Origin: Desulforhopalus sp.
GTDB lineage: Bacteria > Desulfobacterota > Desulfobulbia > Desulfobulbales > Desulfocapsaceae
DNA length: 58,855 nucleotides
Reading direction: 5' to 3'
Assembly (NCBI GenBank): GCA_023231425.1
Contig: JALNVI010000010.1
Location: 1 to 58,855 of the forward strand
Within the stretch, counting starts at the first letter, position 1, and each line of letters starts with the position of its first letter. The position numbers and the translations under genes were made by a program. Shown here piece by piece: positions 17,724 to 26,701 of this stretch. The notes under the pieces were generated by a model. It made no database searches. It was given only the letters and a program-made list of their open reading frames with translations, and had not been told where the DNA came from.

Positions 17724-19028
17724 TCATCTCCGCCCAGAGACCCTGCCCTGCTTCATAAAACCTTCATAATTACGCATATGAAGGTGAGACTCCACCTGTG
17801 AGATAGTATCGATAGCAACACCCACAACAATAAGAAGCGCGGTACCCCCGAAGTAAAAAGGTACATTAAGCTGACTAATAAGAACGGTCGGCAAGACACA
17901 GACAACACTGAGGTAGGCAGCCCCAACCACTGTGAGTCTGGTTAAAACCTTATCAAGGAATTCCGCAGTTCTCTGCCCTGGACGAATTCCGGGAATAAAC
18001 CCGCCATTTTTCTTCAAGTTATCAGCGACATCATCTGGCTTGAAAGTAACAGCTGTATAAAAAAAGCAGAAGAAAACAATCATTACAACATAGCAGATGT
18101 AATACCAGACAGTCCCCGGAGAAAGTGCAGAACTAACCCTCTGAACCCAATCGACCTGGATGAAAGCACCGATTGTCGCAGGAAACATCATAATAGAAGA
18201 TGCAAAAATTGGAGGAATAACCCCGGAAATATTTATTTTCAACGGCAGATGAGAGTTCTGACCGGCATAGACGCGTCTGCCAACAACTCTCTTTGCATAG
18301 GATATCGGTATCCGCCTCTGACTCGTTTCAAAGAAAACAATTACCGCAACAACAAAAAACATAAAGATGAGAAAAATGGGAATATAAAATGGAGGTATTG
18401 TCCCGGCTTCAATCAGTTTTATTGAACTGCCAACTGCGGCAGGACCGGACGCAACAATCCCGGCAAAGATAACGAGAGAGATTCCATTCCCAACTCCTCT
18501 TTCAGTCACCTGCTCGCCAAGCCACATGATAAAAGCAGTACCAGTCGTCAGCGTGAGAATAGTCATCAGAATAAACTGAATACCGGGATCCTGAACAATG
18601 GGTGCTCCATTAGGCCCGCTCATCCCCTGCAAGCCTCTTGCGATAAAGGCCCCTTGGATAATACTGAGTAACACCGTCCCGTAGCGGGTATATTGAGTAA
18701 TTTTCCTCTGCCCGGACTGCCCGTCCTTTTTCAAATCTTCAAGCTGGGGAATCACTACTGTGAGCAATTGAATAATAATCGAGGCACTGATGTAAGGCAT
18801 AATTCCCAGAGCAAATACAGAAAAGTTCTTCAATGCACCGCCAGAGAACATATTTACCATGCCAAACAGTGTTTTGCTGTTCTGATCAAAAAAAGCACCA
18901 AGAGCTTCGCCATTAATTCCAGGCGTCGGAATTTGAACTCCTATACGATAGACAGCAAGCATAATCAACGTAAACAGAATACGCCGCCTCAATTCTGGTA
19001 TACCGGCAGCACTTCCAATTCCACCCAT
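17724..19028 (-). CDS. secY: Protein translocase subunit SecY
   Basis: Channel of the Sec translocon in the inner membrane. 434 residues with about ten hydrophobic helices. Recognisable parts: GVQIPTPGINGEAL after helix 1, NMFSGGALKNFSVFALGIMPYISASI near the plug and helix 2, and the C-terminal VESHLHMRNYEGFMK. Last gene of the spc block; no adk or map follows. A terminator-like hairpin separates it from rplO. Confidence 0.97.
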   Translation of the reverse strand: MGGIGSAAGIPELRRRILFTLIMLAVYRIGVQIPTPGINGEALGAFFDQNSKTLFGMVNMFSGGALKNFSVFALGIMPYISASIIIQLLTVVIPQLEDLKKDGQSGQRKITQYTRYGTVLLSIIQGAFIARGLQGMSGPNGAPIVQDPGIQFILMTILTLTTGTAFIMWLGEQVTERGVGNGISLVIFAGIVASGPAAVGSSIKLIEAGTIPPFYIPIFLIFMFFVVAVIVFFETSQRRIPISYAKRVVGRRVYAGQNSHLPLKINISGVIPPIFASSIMMFPATIGAFIQVDWVQRVSSALSPGTVWYYICYVVMIVFFCFFYTAVTFKPDDVADNLKKNGGFIPGIRPGQRTAEFLDKVLTRLTVVGAAYLSVVCVLPTVLISQLNVPFYFGGTALLIVVGVAIDTISQVESHLHMRNYEGFMKQGRVSGRR

Positions 19029-19095
19029 GATAACCTACCCTTTAACAGTGGTAAGCGGCGTAGTCATATTTCGACAGCCACTAATTTCATATAAG

Positions 19096-19138
19096 CAAAA
19101 AAAGTATCACCCCGGACTGCTGGTCCATGGTGATACTT
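19096..19138 (-). terminator. Terminator-like hairpin between rplO and secY
   Basis: Minus strand AAGTATCACC/GGTGATACTT stem (19129-19138 with 19102-19111) with an inner GGAC/GTCC hairpin, followed by TTTTTTTG. It has the full form of an intrinsic terminator, yet secY begins about 70 bp further on without an obvious promoter. Partial termination lowering secY relative to the ribosomal genes is the simplest reading. Confidence 0.65.
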
Positions 19139-19164
19139 ATATAAGGAAAAGCGTATTCCGGGCC

Positions 19165-19602
19165 TTAATCAACGACTTGTCCACCGGCAGCCTCAATCAG
19201 GGAGCGAGCCCCCCTGGAGACCTTGTCGACCTGCACGGTTACGGCTTTGTCAATTTTCCCGTTTGCAAGGACTTTGACCAGGGCATCAGACTGAACAATA
19301 CCAGCTTCAACCAGAGCATCTTTCGAAACAATCGATCCTGCATCAAAAGACGAAAGCTGATCAAGTGAAACCAAAGCATATACCTTACTGAAAGGGTTAG
19401 TAAAACCCCGTTTGGGAAGTCGACGCTGCAAAGGCATTTGTCCACCTTCAAATCCAGGCTTTACGCCAGAACCAGAGCGAGACTTAAATCCCTTATGACC
19501 GCGACCTGCAGTCTTTCCATGACCACTGCCGGGACCTCGGCCAAGGCGCTTGCGTTGCTTCGTTGCCCCTGCATTAGGGGAAAGATTACTAAGATCTATC
19601 AT
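19165..19602 (-). CDS. rplO: 50S ribosomal protein L15
   Basis: Large-subunit assembly protein, 145 residues from ATG 19602 (MIDLSNLSPNAGATKQRKRLGRG) with GAGGAG seven bases upstream. The Gly-rich basic N-terminal half (GPGSGHGKTAGRGHKG) and FEGGQMPLQRRLPKRGF are diagnostic. It starts one base after the rpmD stop. Confidence 0.97.
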   Translation of the reverse strand: MIDLSNLSPNAGATKQRKRLGRGPGSGHGKTAGRGHKGFKSRSGSGVKPGFEGGQMPLQRRLPKRGFTNPFSKVYALVSLDQLSSFDAGSIVSKDALVEAGIVQSDALVKVLANGKIDKAVTVQVDKVSRGARSLIEAAGGQVVD

Positions 19603-19603
19603 T

Positions 19604-19786
19604 TCAGCTCTCCTCAATACGAATCAGATGCTGAACCTTGGCAAGCATGCCACGGATTTCAGGAGTGTCTTTTCGTGTAATAGTTTTATGCATCCTGGTG
19701 AGCCCAAGACCGCAGAGAGTAGCATTGATTTTTTTGGTGCTCCCAATGCCACTTTTTACCTGTGTAAAAGTAATTGTTTCAGCCAT
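19604..19786 (-). CDS. rpmD: 50S ribosomal protein L30
   Basis: 60 residues from ATG 19786: MAETITFTQVKSGIGSTKKI, then LGLTRMHKTITRKDTPEIRGML, the family pattern. AGGA lies eight bases upstream; an in-frame ATG at 19795 has none. Between rpsE and rplO as usual. Confidence 0.95.
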   Translation of the reverse strand: MAETITFTQVKSGIGSTKKINATLCGLGLTRMHKTITRKDTPEIRGMLAKVQHLIRIEES

Positions 19787-19829
19787 AGTAACCATCCTGC
19801 TAACAATATTGGTGTATAAAATAACCTGA

Positions 19830-20342
19830 TCAGGCCATTATTTCTTCAACAGATTTCCCCCTCAACGCTGCAATTTCTTCTGCAGAACGGAGATTCCTGA
19901 GACCAGCAATAGTCGCCTTTACCATATTATGAGGGTTGTTGGATCCAATACATTTGGTAAGAATATTAGACACACCAGCCGCCTCAAGTACCGCACGAAC
20001 AGGGCCACCGGCAATAACACCGGTACCATCAGAAGCAGGTCTGAGAAGCACATGACCTGCTCCAAAATGTCCCTCAACAGTATGCGGTATCGAGAACTCG
20101 GTAAGAGCAACAGAACACATTGCCTTGCGGGCTCTCTCTACACCTTTGCGGATCGCTTCGGGAACCTGGTTGGCCTTACCAAGCCCATAACCAACCTTCC
20201 CTTTACCATCACCGACAACAACAATGGCACTAAAGCTAAATCTTCTCCCACCTTTTACAACCTTGGCAACACGGTTGATAAAAACAATCTTTTCAATCAA
20301 ATCATCAACTGCCGGCCCTTTGGCCCGTTTCATGTCAGACAA
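19830..20342 (-). CDS. rpsE: 30S ribosomal protein S5
   Basis: Fidelity protein at the small-subunit mRNA entry. 170 residues with the double-stranded RNA-binding part (EKIVFINRVAKVVKGGRRFSF) and the ribosomal fold with GHVLLRPASDGTGVIAGG. Start is probably TTG 20342 (AGGGGG five bases upstream). ATG 20333 is three codons in but 14 bases from that Shine-Dalgarno. Confidence 0.96.
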   Translation of the reverse strand: MSDMKRAKGPAVDDLIEKIVFINRVAKVVKGGRRFSFSAIVVVGDGKGKVGYGLGKANQVPEAIRKGVERARKAMCSVALTEFSIPHTVEGHFGAGHVLLRPASDGTGVIAGGPVRAVLEAAGVSNILTKCIGSNNPHNMVKATIAGLRNLRSAEEIAALRGKSVEEIMA

Positions 20343-20429
20343 GGGAACCCCCTAAATATATAAAATTCCAGATTCCGAAGGCAGGCCCCTCTGTTAAGAA
20401 GCCAGTGCTTTTGCAATCCACATGGTAAA

Positions 20430-20795
20430 TTAGAAATCGAGACCACCTTCCCTTGCACCCTCGGCAAGAGATTTAATACGACCATGATATGCAGCACCAC
20501 CACGATCAAATACGACTTTGTTCAGTCCAGCAGCCATGGCACGCTCGGCAAGAGCTTTGCCAATAGATTTAGCTACAGGAACTTTTGCTGTTTCTTCTCC
20601 TGCGACATATCCTTTGTCAAGAGTCGACATAGAGATAAGAGTATGTCCCTGAGAATCATCTATAATCTGCGCATATATGTGCTTGTTACTTTTAAACACT
20701 CGAAGTCTCGGGCGTTCGGCCGTTCCAGATATTTTTTTTCTAATTCTGCGAATGCGCTTCAACCGCGCGACAGCTTTTGAATTTGTTTTTGACAT
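20430..20795 (-). CDS. rplR: 50S ribosomal protein L18
   Basis: 5S rRNA-binding protein, 121 residues. N-terminal basic region KRIRRIRKKISGTAERPRLRV, then NKHIYAQIIDD and C-terminal FDRGGAAYHGRIKSLAEGAREGGL. ATG 20795. Confidence 0.97.
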   Translation of the reverse strand: MSKTNSKAVARLKRIRRIRKKISGTAERPRLRVFKSNKHIYAQIIDDSQGHTLISMSTLDKGYVAGEETAKVPVAKSIGKALAERAMAAGLNKVVFDRGGAAYHGRIKSLAEGAREGGLDF

Positions 20796-20873
20796 GACTA
20801 TACCGTTTTCCCTTATTCAGTCATCAGTTTGCGTAAAACACAATGGTCTGGACAACCCAACCAGACATTTCGA

Positions 20874-21410
20874 TCAGGCACCGGACTTACCAACTTTCCG
20901 GACAATATGCTCATCCTCATAGCGAATACCTTTTCCTTTATACGGCTCAGGTTTACGCACCTGACGAATCTTCGCTGCAACAAGACCAAGAAGCTCTTTA
21001 TCTATTGATTCGAGAAGAATAGTAGTATTACCATCAACCTTTGCACTAACATCGTCTGGCAATGGAAAATCTACAGGATTTGAGTATCCAACGTTAAGAA
21101 CCAGGCTGGAGCCCTTAACTGCTGCTTTATACCCTACTCCTTCGATGAGAAGAACTCTCTTAAACCCGTCAGTAACACCGACAACCATATTGTGAATTAA
21201 GCTCCGTGTAAGGCCCCGAAAAGCATTAACACGGGTCGATTCAACTTTGTTGGAAACTTTAATCTGGTTATCTTCAACTGACACAGCAATATCATCAATA
21301 ATATTACGCTGGAGGATACCTTTTCCACCTGTTATGGTAATTTTCTGACCAGACAATTCAATCTTAACACCATCCGGAATGGCAATGGGTTGCTTACCTA
21401 TACGAGACAT
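20874..21410 (-). CDS. rplF: 50S ribosomal protein L6
   Basis: Located at the factor-binding region. 178 residues from ATG 21410 (MSRIGKQPIAIPDGV) with GGAGG eight bases upstream; the frame is open 17 codons further. The C-terminal L6 signature is KIRQVRKPEPYKGKGIRYEDE. Confidence 0.97.
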   Translation of the reverse strand: MSRIGKQPIAIPDGVKIELSGQKITITGGKGILQRNIIDDIAVSVEDNQIKVSNKVESTRVNAFRGLTRSLIHNMVVGVTDGFKRVLLIEGVGYKAAVKGSSLVLNVGYSNPVDFPLPDDVSAKVDGNTTILLESIDKELLGLVAAKIRQVRKPEPYKGKGIRYEDEHIVRKVGKSGA

Positions 21411-21432
21411 TTTATCTTCCTCCGGATAATAG

Positions 21433-21831
21433 TTACCATACTTCGCAGATAATCTCGCCACCTGCGTTCAGCGAACGTGCGACTCGATCAGCGACGACAC
21501 CTTTTGAAGTGGATACAATAGCAATACCAAACCCCTCAAGGACACGGGGAATATCAGATGCTTTACGATATCGCCGAAGTCCAGGCTTACTGACACGTTT
21601 TATCCCAATAATAACGGGCTGCTGATTTGCACCATATTTGAGGTCTACCTTCAAGACCCCTTGAACTTTATTATCCTGGACACTGTAGTCCGAGATAAAC
21701 CCTTCTTCTTTGAGAACCTTGGCGACATTGACTTTCATATTCGAACTCGGCATTTCTACTGAATCAAATTTCGCTCTAACACCGTTTCTAATCCTGGTCA
21801 GCATATCTGCCAGCGGATCGCTCATGGACAT
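21433..21831 (-). CDS. rpsH: 30S ribosomal protein S8
   Basis: Central-domain 16S rRNA binder and spc-operon repressor in E. coli. 132 residues from ATG 21831 (MSMSDPLADMLTRIRNG), GGAG eight bases upstream. C-terminal VLEGFGIAIVSTSKGVVADRVAR is typical. Confidence 0.97.
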   Translation of the reverse strand: MSMSDPLADMLTRIRNGVRAKFDSVEMPSSNMKVNVAKVLKEEGFISDYSVQDNKVQGVLKVDLKYGANQQPVIIGIKRVSKPGLRRYRKASDIPRVLEGFGIAIVSTSKGVVADRVARSLNAGGEIICEVW

Positions 21832-21875
21832 GGCGAACACTCCTTTATTTCAACTTATTATACGTAAAGTGACAA

Positions 21876-22061
21876 TTACCAACTCGACTTGGTAACACCT
21901 GTAATTTCACCACTAGACGCAAATTTACGAAAACAGATCCGACAAACACCAAACTTTCGGATGAAACCGCGCGGTCTCCCACAGAGGGGACATCTATTGT
22001 ATTTACGCACGCTGAACTTCGGCTTACGTGCCGCCTTTGCGATAATAGACTTTTTAGCCAA
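21876..22061 (-). CDS. rpsN: 30S ribosomal protein S14, type Z (zinc-binding)
   Basis: 61 residues, exactly the length of the short zinc-binding S14. CPLCG and CRICF supply the four Cys ligands; KFASSGEITGVTKSSW closes it. The start is TTG 22061 giving MAKKSIIAKAARKPK, with GGAGG five bases upstream. A longer reading from ATG 22073 would add four residues and destroy the spacing. Confidence 0.96.
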   Translation of the reverse strand: MAKKSIIAKAARKPKFSVRKYNRCPLCGRPRGFIRKFGVCRICFRKFASSGEITGVTKSSW

Positions 22062-22096
22062 AACGACCTCCAAATATACAAAAATACTTTATTAAA

Positions 22097-22636
22097 TTAT
22101 TTTTTGAACGGCATCCCAAGACCACGAAGCAGCCAGCGGCCTTCCTCATCGGTATTTGCGCTCGTAACAATAGTAATATTGAGTCCCTTGATTTTATCAA
22201 TCTTGTCGTAATCAATTTCTGGGAAAATAATCTGCTCCTGAACTCCAAGAGAATAATTTCCTCGACCGTCAAATCCTTTGGGCGAAATACCTCTAAAGTC
22301 ACGAACCCGGGGGAGAGCGATATTTATCAATTTACTTAAGAAATCAAACATTTTCTGCCCGCGGAGAGTAACCCGGCAACCAATAGGCATTCCCTCCCTG
22401 AGCTTGAATGTAGCTATCGACTTCCGAGCATGAGTTACTACTGCACGCTGACCGGAAATAGCCGTCAATTCTTCAACAGCACCGTCCACAATTTTTGGGT
22501 TTTGAACAGCCTCCCCCAGTCCCATGTTGAGAACAACCTTCTCAATCTTCGGGAGCTGCATGGTGCTTTTATACCCAAATTCCTCCTTGAGTGAAGGAAC
22601 GCATTCATTATTATATATGTCTTTAAGTGCACTCAT
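22097..22636 (-). CDS. rplE: 50S ribosomal protein L5
   Basis: 5S rRNA binder of the central protuberance. 179 residues from ATG 22636 (MSALKDIYNNECVPSL), GGAG seven bases upstream. Diagnostic stretches: LPKIEKVVLNMGLGEA, ITGQ-like ISGQRAVVTHARKSIA and LPRVRDFRGISPKGFDG. Confidence 0.97.
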   Translation of the reverse strand: MSALKDIYNNECVPSLKEEFGYKSTMQLPKIEKVVLNMGLGEAVQNPKIVDGAVEELTAISGQRAVVTHARKSIATFKLREGMPIGCRVTLRGQKMFDFLSKLINIALPRVRDFRGISPKGFDGRGNYSLGVQEQIIFPEIDYDKIDKIKGLNITIVTSANTDEEGRWLLRGLGMPFKK

Positions 22637-22667
22637 TGTCACTCTCCGTAGATCATCTTAGGATTAA

Positions 22668-23000
22668 TTATTTTTTGTCGATGGATTCGCCACAGCTCTT
22701 GCAGAATCGAACCTTTGTTCCATCTTCAAGAATTTTCTTCCCAATACGACCTGCTTTCGTACACTCGGGACAGATGAGCTGAACGTTTGAAACATGAATA
22801 GGAGCCTCTTTTTCAACAATCTGCCCCTGTTGATTCATCTCACGTCCCTTGGTGTGACGCTTAATTATATTAATCCTTTCAACAACAGCCTTGTTTTCAT
22901 CGCGTAGAACCCGGAGGACCTTGCCAACTCTGCCTTTGTCTTTACCGGCAATAACCTCAACCTGATCATTCTTTTTCAGGTATGTCTTACCTTGTCTCAT
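22668..23000 (-). CDS. rplX: 50S ribosomal protein L24
   Basis: Assembly initiator with a KOW motif: KKNDQVEVIAGKDKGRVGKVL. 110 residues; the C-terminus has a second pair of CxxC knuckles (CPEC and CKSC) seen in many bacterial L24 proteins. Confidence 0.97.
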   Translation of the reverse strand: MRQGKTYLKKNDQVEVIAGKDKGRVGKVLRVLRDENKAVVERINIIKRHTKGREMNQQGQIVEKEAPIHVSNVQLICPECTKAGRIGKKILEDGTKVRFCKSCGESIDKK

Positions 23001-23047
23001 TGTATTAACCCTTCTATATTCAAAATACTGTTACTGAAAAGTCGCAA

Positions 23048-23416
23048 TCAAAGAGCCTCAGGTGCGAGGGAAATAATCTTCATAAAACCAAGATTACGAA
23101 GCTCCCTGGCAACAGGGCCAAAAATACGCGTACCAACCGGCTCTCCACCAGTCGCCAGCATAACAGCTGCATTATCATCAAACTTAACCCATGTATCATC
23201 CGTGCGACGGATTTCTTTGGCAGTACGCACAACGACCGCCTTCATCACATCACCTTTTTTGACTTTAGAATTGGGCAAAGCCTCCTTAACAGTAACCACG
23301 ATAACATCTCCAATCGAGGCATACCGTTTACCAGACCCCCCAAGGACCCGAATACAAAGGACCTTTTTGGCTCCAGAATTATCAGCAACATTGAGTACTG
23401 TTTCTGTCTGTATCAT
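23048..23416 (-). CDS. rplN: 50S ribosomal protein L14
   Basis: 122 residues, the invariant family length. IQTETVLNVADNSGAKKVLCIRVLGG at the N-terminus and VARELRN and KIISLAPEAL at the C-terminus are diagnostic. ATG 23416. Confidence 0.97.
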   Translation of the reverse strand: MIQTETVLNVADNSGAKKVLCIRVLGGSGKRYASIGDVIVVTVKEALPNSKVKKGDVMKAVVVRTAKEIRRTDDTWVKFDDNAAVMLATGGEPVGTRIFGPVARELRNLGFMKIISLAPEAL

Positions 23417-23473
23417 AATATCACCTGTTGTAAAGGCCTGAAAAATATCAGATCAGACCTCACTGAACGATTA

Positions 23474-23737
23474 TCAAACTGCCTGCTCCACAATTGATTT
23501 GACCCGCCATCTTTTACGCTTACTCAGAGGACGACACTCTTCAATAAGAACAGTATCCCCGATATTACACTGATTTTCCGGATCATCCGCCAGGTATTTG
23601 ACACATGTTTTAACAAATTTACCGTAAAGTTTATGGCGCACTTTACGTTCGACTTTAACAACTACACTTTTTTCCATCCTGTTGCTGACAACAGAACCTG
23701 TTCTTGTCTTTCTGGATTTATTGATTGTATCGCTCAT
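23474..23737 (-). CDS. rpsQ: 30S ribosomal protein S17
   Basis: OB-fold 16S rRNA binder, 87 residues from ATG 23737 (MSDTINKSRKTRTGSVVS). RMEKSVVVKVERKVRHKLYGK and DTVLIEECRPLSKRKRW are typical. The ribosome-binding site is weak; an in-frame TTG three codons upstream (23746) is an alternative start. Confidence 0.95.
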   Translation of the reverse strand: MSDTINKSRKTRTGSVVSNRMEKSVVVKVERKVRHKLYGKFVKTCVKYLADDPENQCNIGDTVLIEECRPLSKRKRWRVKSIVEQAV

Positions 23738-23795
23738 AATAGTCAATTGTCTATTTCCCAGTCATCCGACTAAGCCAGAATATTGTCGCTTCTAA

Positions 23796-23984
23796 TTAAT
23801 TGACAGAAGCCCGCTTGACAGTTTCAATTCTGGCAATGTCTTTTCTAATTTTTTTAAGACGTGAAGTATCCTCAAGAGGACGCAACCGATGTTGAAAGTT
23901 GATACGTCCCAACTCAACACGAAGGTTCTTGAGCTTATCGTCCATATCTTCAGCCGACATATTACGGATCTCATCGATTTTCAT
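23796..23984 (-). CDS. rpmC: 50S ribosomal protein L29
   Basis: Two-helix protein at the tunnel exit, 62 residues: MKIDEIRNMSAEDMDDKLKNL and LKKIRKDIARIETVKR. The start overlaps the rplP stop by 4 nt (ATGA). Confidence 0.96.
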   Translation of the reverse strand: MKIDEIRNMSAEDMDDKLKNLRVELGRINFQHRLRPLEDTSRLKKIRKDIARIETVKRASVN

Positions 23985-24397
23985 AATACGTTCCTTTTTG
24001 CAATCACTTTGGTAGCAAAGGGAAGTTTATTCCCAGCCAGAGTAAGTGCCTCTATTGCAACTTCTTCACTGACACCTGTTACTTCATACAGGACAGTACC
24101 AGGTTTGATCACAGCAACCCATGACTCAGGAGCACCTTTACCTTTCCCCATACGAGTCTCCGCCGCCTTTTTGGTTAATGGTTTATCAGGAAAAACCCGA
24201 ATCCAAACCTTACCACCGCGTTTCATCGTTCTGTTGATCGCAATCCGAGCAGATTCAATCTGCTGGGAACTCATTTTTCCACAGCACATAGCTTTAAGCG
24301 CGTATTCACCAAAAGCAATAGATGAGCCTCTATAGGCCATCCCTCTAGACCTGCCTTTGAAAACCTTTCTGTGCTTAACCTTCTTAGGACTTAACAT
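23981..24397 (-). CDS. rplP: 50S ribosomal protein L16
   Basis: A-site tRNA-contacting protein. 138 residues from ATG 24397 (MLSPKKVKHRKVFKGR), GGAG seven bases upstream; the frame runs seven codons further. GKGKGAPESWVAVIKPG is the family loop. Confidence 0.97.
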   Translation of the reverse strand: MLSPKKVKHRKVFKGRSRGMAYRGSSIAFGEYALKAMCCGKMSSQQIESARIAINRTMKRGGKVWIRVFPDKPLTKKAAETRMGKGKGAPESWVAVIKPGTVLYEVTGVSEEVAIEALTLAGNKLPFATKVIAKRNVL

Positions 24398-24426
24398 GAA
24401 TATTCTCCAAAAAAACAAGTGACCGC

Positions 24427-25077
24427 TTAATGATTTACGGTAACCTCACCTTCTTTCAAGACTTCGCCTTTAAATATCCAGACTTTCACGCCGATAATAC
24501 CGTACGTGGTATTTGCCTCGGCAAGTGCATAGTCTATATCAGCCCTCAAAGTGTGAAGCGGCACACGCCCTTCGCGAACCCATTCGCAACGGGACATTTC
24601 GGCACCACCAAGCCGGCCGGAACAGGAAATCTTAATTCCCTGCACCCCAAACCGAAGCGCTGAAGTAACTGCCTTTTTCATCGCTCTTCTGAATGCGACC
24701 CGCCTTGCAAGCTGTTGTGCAACATTTTCAGCTACAAGCTGTGCATCAGCTTCAGGACGTCTCACTTCCTGAATATCTATAGAAACCTTTCGTGATATAA
24801 GCTTCTCCAGATCAACTTTAAGAAGCTCTATCTCAGAACCTTTTTTGCCGATCACAATCCCAGGGCGAGCAGTAGACAACTTCAGTCGCACCTGTTCTCC
24901 GGTCCGCTCAATAACAATATTGGCAAGACCAGCATGCTGGAGACGCTTTTTAAGATATTTTTTTATTTTCTGATCTTCAACAAGGTATGAAGAATACTCC
25001 TTGTCCGCATACCAGATTGACCCCCAAGTACGGGTAATGTTCAATCTAAGTCCGATTGGATTAACCTTCTGGCCCAA
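24427..25077 (-). CDS. rpsC: 30S ribosomal protein S3
   Basis: mRNA-entry helicase-site protein, 216 residues. KH domain with ARPGIVIGKKGSEIELLK; C-terminal SGRLGGAEMSRCEWVREGRVPLHTLRADIDY. The start is TTG 25077 (MGQKVNPIGLRLNITR) with GGAGG five bases upstream. The longer frame starting at 25092 would swallow that Shine-Dalgarno. Confidence 0.97.
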   Translation of the reverse strand: MGQKVNPIGLRLNITRTWGSIWYADKEYSSYLVEDQKIKKYLKKRLQHAGLANIVIERTGEQVRLKLSTARPGIVIGKKGSEIELLKVDLEKLISRKVSIDIQEVRRPEADAQLVAENVAQQLARRVAFRRAMKKAVTSALRFGVQGIKISCSGRLGGAEMSRCEWVREGRVPLHTLRADIDYALAEANTTYGIIGVKVWIFKGEVLKEGEVTVNH

Positions 25078-25136
25078 AATAACCTCCAACAATTCATCAG
25101 TTACTATAAGTGTATTATTCTATGAGAGCAACAGAA

Positions 25137-25469
25137 TCAATTTTCATCAAGAATAACGGTAATATGACTTGTTCTTTTAATGATTCCAGTGGCCCTTCCC
25201 TGTGCACGGGGACGAATCCTTTTAAGGGACGGACCATCATCAATACAGATTTTCTTAATGTAAAGATTATCTACATCAGCTGCAGCATCCTGCGTAGCAT
25301 TAGCTACAGCTGACTCAACAACCTTCTGGATTATAGCTGCACCTTTTTTTGGCATAAACCGTAGAGTGGTAATTGCCTCATCCACGCCCAGACCTCTGAC
25401 AATATCAGCGACCAGCCGCGCCTTCTGCGGAGATATTCTGATACGTTTTCCAACTGCAGTTGCTTCCAT
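25137..25469 (-). CDS. rplV: 50S ribosomal protein L22
   Basis: Tunnel-wall protein, 110 residues: RISPQKARLVADIVRGLGVDEA and the beta-hairpin region RIRPRAQGRATGIIKRTSHI. ATG 25469. Confidence 0.97.
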   Translation of the reverse strand: MEATAVGKRIRISPQKARLVADIVRGLGVDEAITTLRFMPKKGAAIIQKVVESAVANATQDAAADVDNLYIKKICIDDGPSLKRIRPRAQGRATGIIKRTSHITVILDEN

Positions 25470-25515
25470 TTGCTTTTACTCCCGATGGGCTATAGTAGAA
25501 AGCCCTGTTAACATC

Positions 25516-25791
25516 TTACTTGATTCCTTTTTTATCGGATGCGTGTCCATAAAACGTTCTCGTCGGGGAGAACTCTCCGAGTTTATGACCTACCATATTT
25601 TCAGAAACAAACACCGGAATAAATTTTTTGCCATTATGCACAGCAAAAGTCAATCCAACCATTTCCGGGCTGATATCTGAACGACGAGACCAAGTTTTGA
25701 TTACTTTACGGGATCCACTATCATTGGCGATATCTATTTTCTTTTGAAGATGGTCATCAATGAAAGGACCTTTTTTAATTGAACGTGACAT
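25516..25791 (-). CDS. rpsS: 30S ribosomal protein S19
   Basis: Head protein near the P-site, 91 residues: MSRSIKKGPFIDDHLQKKI, WSRRSDISPEMVGLTFAVHNG and MVGHKLGEFSPTRTFYGHA. Confidence 0.97.
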   Translation of the reverse strand: MSRSIKKGPFIDDHLQKKIDIANDSGSRKVIKTWSRRSDISPEMVGLTFAVHNGKKFIPVFVSENMVGHKLGEFSPTRTFYGHASDKKGIK

Positions 25792-25805
25792 AGCTACCCC
25801 TCCGC

Positions 25806-26627
25806 TTACGATCTCTTCTTGACAATCATTTTATTTGAAGACTTATTCGTCCTCGTTTTATATCCTTTGGTTGGAACTCCCCATGGTGTACATGGATGGC
25901 GTCCTCCGGAACTACGACCTTCACCTCCACCCATCGGATGATCAACAGGGTTCATGGCAACGCCACGCACATGGGGACGACGCCCTTTCCAGCGATTACG
26001 ACCAGCTTTACCAAGTTTTTGGCTTTCGTGTTCACGATTACCGACCTGCCCGATACAGGCGCGACAGAGATCGTTGAACTTACGAACTTCACCAGAGGGA
26101 AGACGAACGAGAACATATCCCCCTTCTTTCGCCATCAATTGAGCTGAGGTTCCGGCACTGCGCACCATCTGCGCCCCTTTCCCAATCTTCATCTCAATAT
26201 TGTGAATAACTGTACCGAGCGGGATGTTGACAAGAGGCAGGCAATTCCCAGGCTTGATGTCCACATTGGCACCGGCGACAATATTGTCACCAACTGAAAC
26301 TCCGTCAGGAGAAAGAATGTAATTCTTTTCACCATCAGTATAACAGAGCAGTGCAATATTACCCGATCGATTCGGATCATACTCGATTGAGATTACTTTT
26401 GCCGTAATATCAACCTTGTTTCTTTTAAAATCAATAATGCGGTATCTTCTTTTATGTCCGCCACCGATATGACGTGACGTCATCCGTCCGTAATTATTAC
26501 GACCGCCACTGCGATTCAAGCTGCAGACAAGGCTTTTCTCTGGTCCTTGAGCGGAAAGTTCCGAACTGCGGGCAGAGACATGTTGCCGCTTCCCTGCAGA
26601 TGTTGGTTTGTATACTTTAATAGCCAT
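25806..26627 (-). CDS. rplB: 50S ribosomal protein L2
   Basis: Peptidyl-transferase-centre associated protein, 273 residues. It has SGGRNNYGRMTSRHIGGGHKRRYR and the C-terminal loop VRGVAMNPVDHPMGGGEGR carrying the His implicated in peptidyl transfer. ATG 26627. Confidence 0.97.
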   Translation of the reverse strand: MAIKVYKPTSAGKRQHVSARSSELSAQGPEKSLVCSLNRSGGRNNYGRMTSRHIGGGHKRRYRIIDFKRNKVDITAKVISIEYDPNRSGNIALLCYTDGEKNYILSPDGVSVGDNIVAGANVDIKPGNCLPLVNIPLGTVIHNIEMKIGKGAQMVRSAGTSAQLMAKEGGYVLVRLPSGEVRKFNDLCRACIGQVGNREHESQKLGKAGRNRWKGRRPHVRGVAMNPVDHPMGGGEGRSSGGRHPCTPWGVPTKGYKTRTNKSSNKMIVKKRS

Positions 26628-26701
26628 GATTTCCCAATCGCTCCATCATTATGAATGTGATAGATTATGATTTCTTCAGCGAAGATTTTCCCAGTAACGA
26701 C

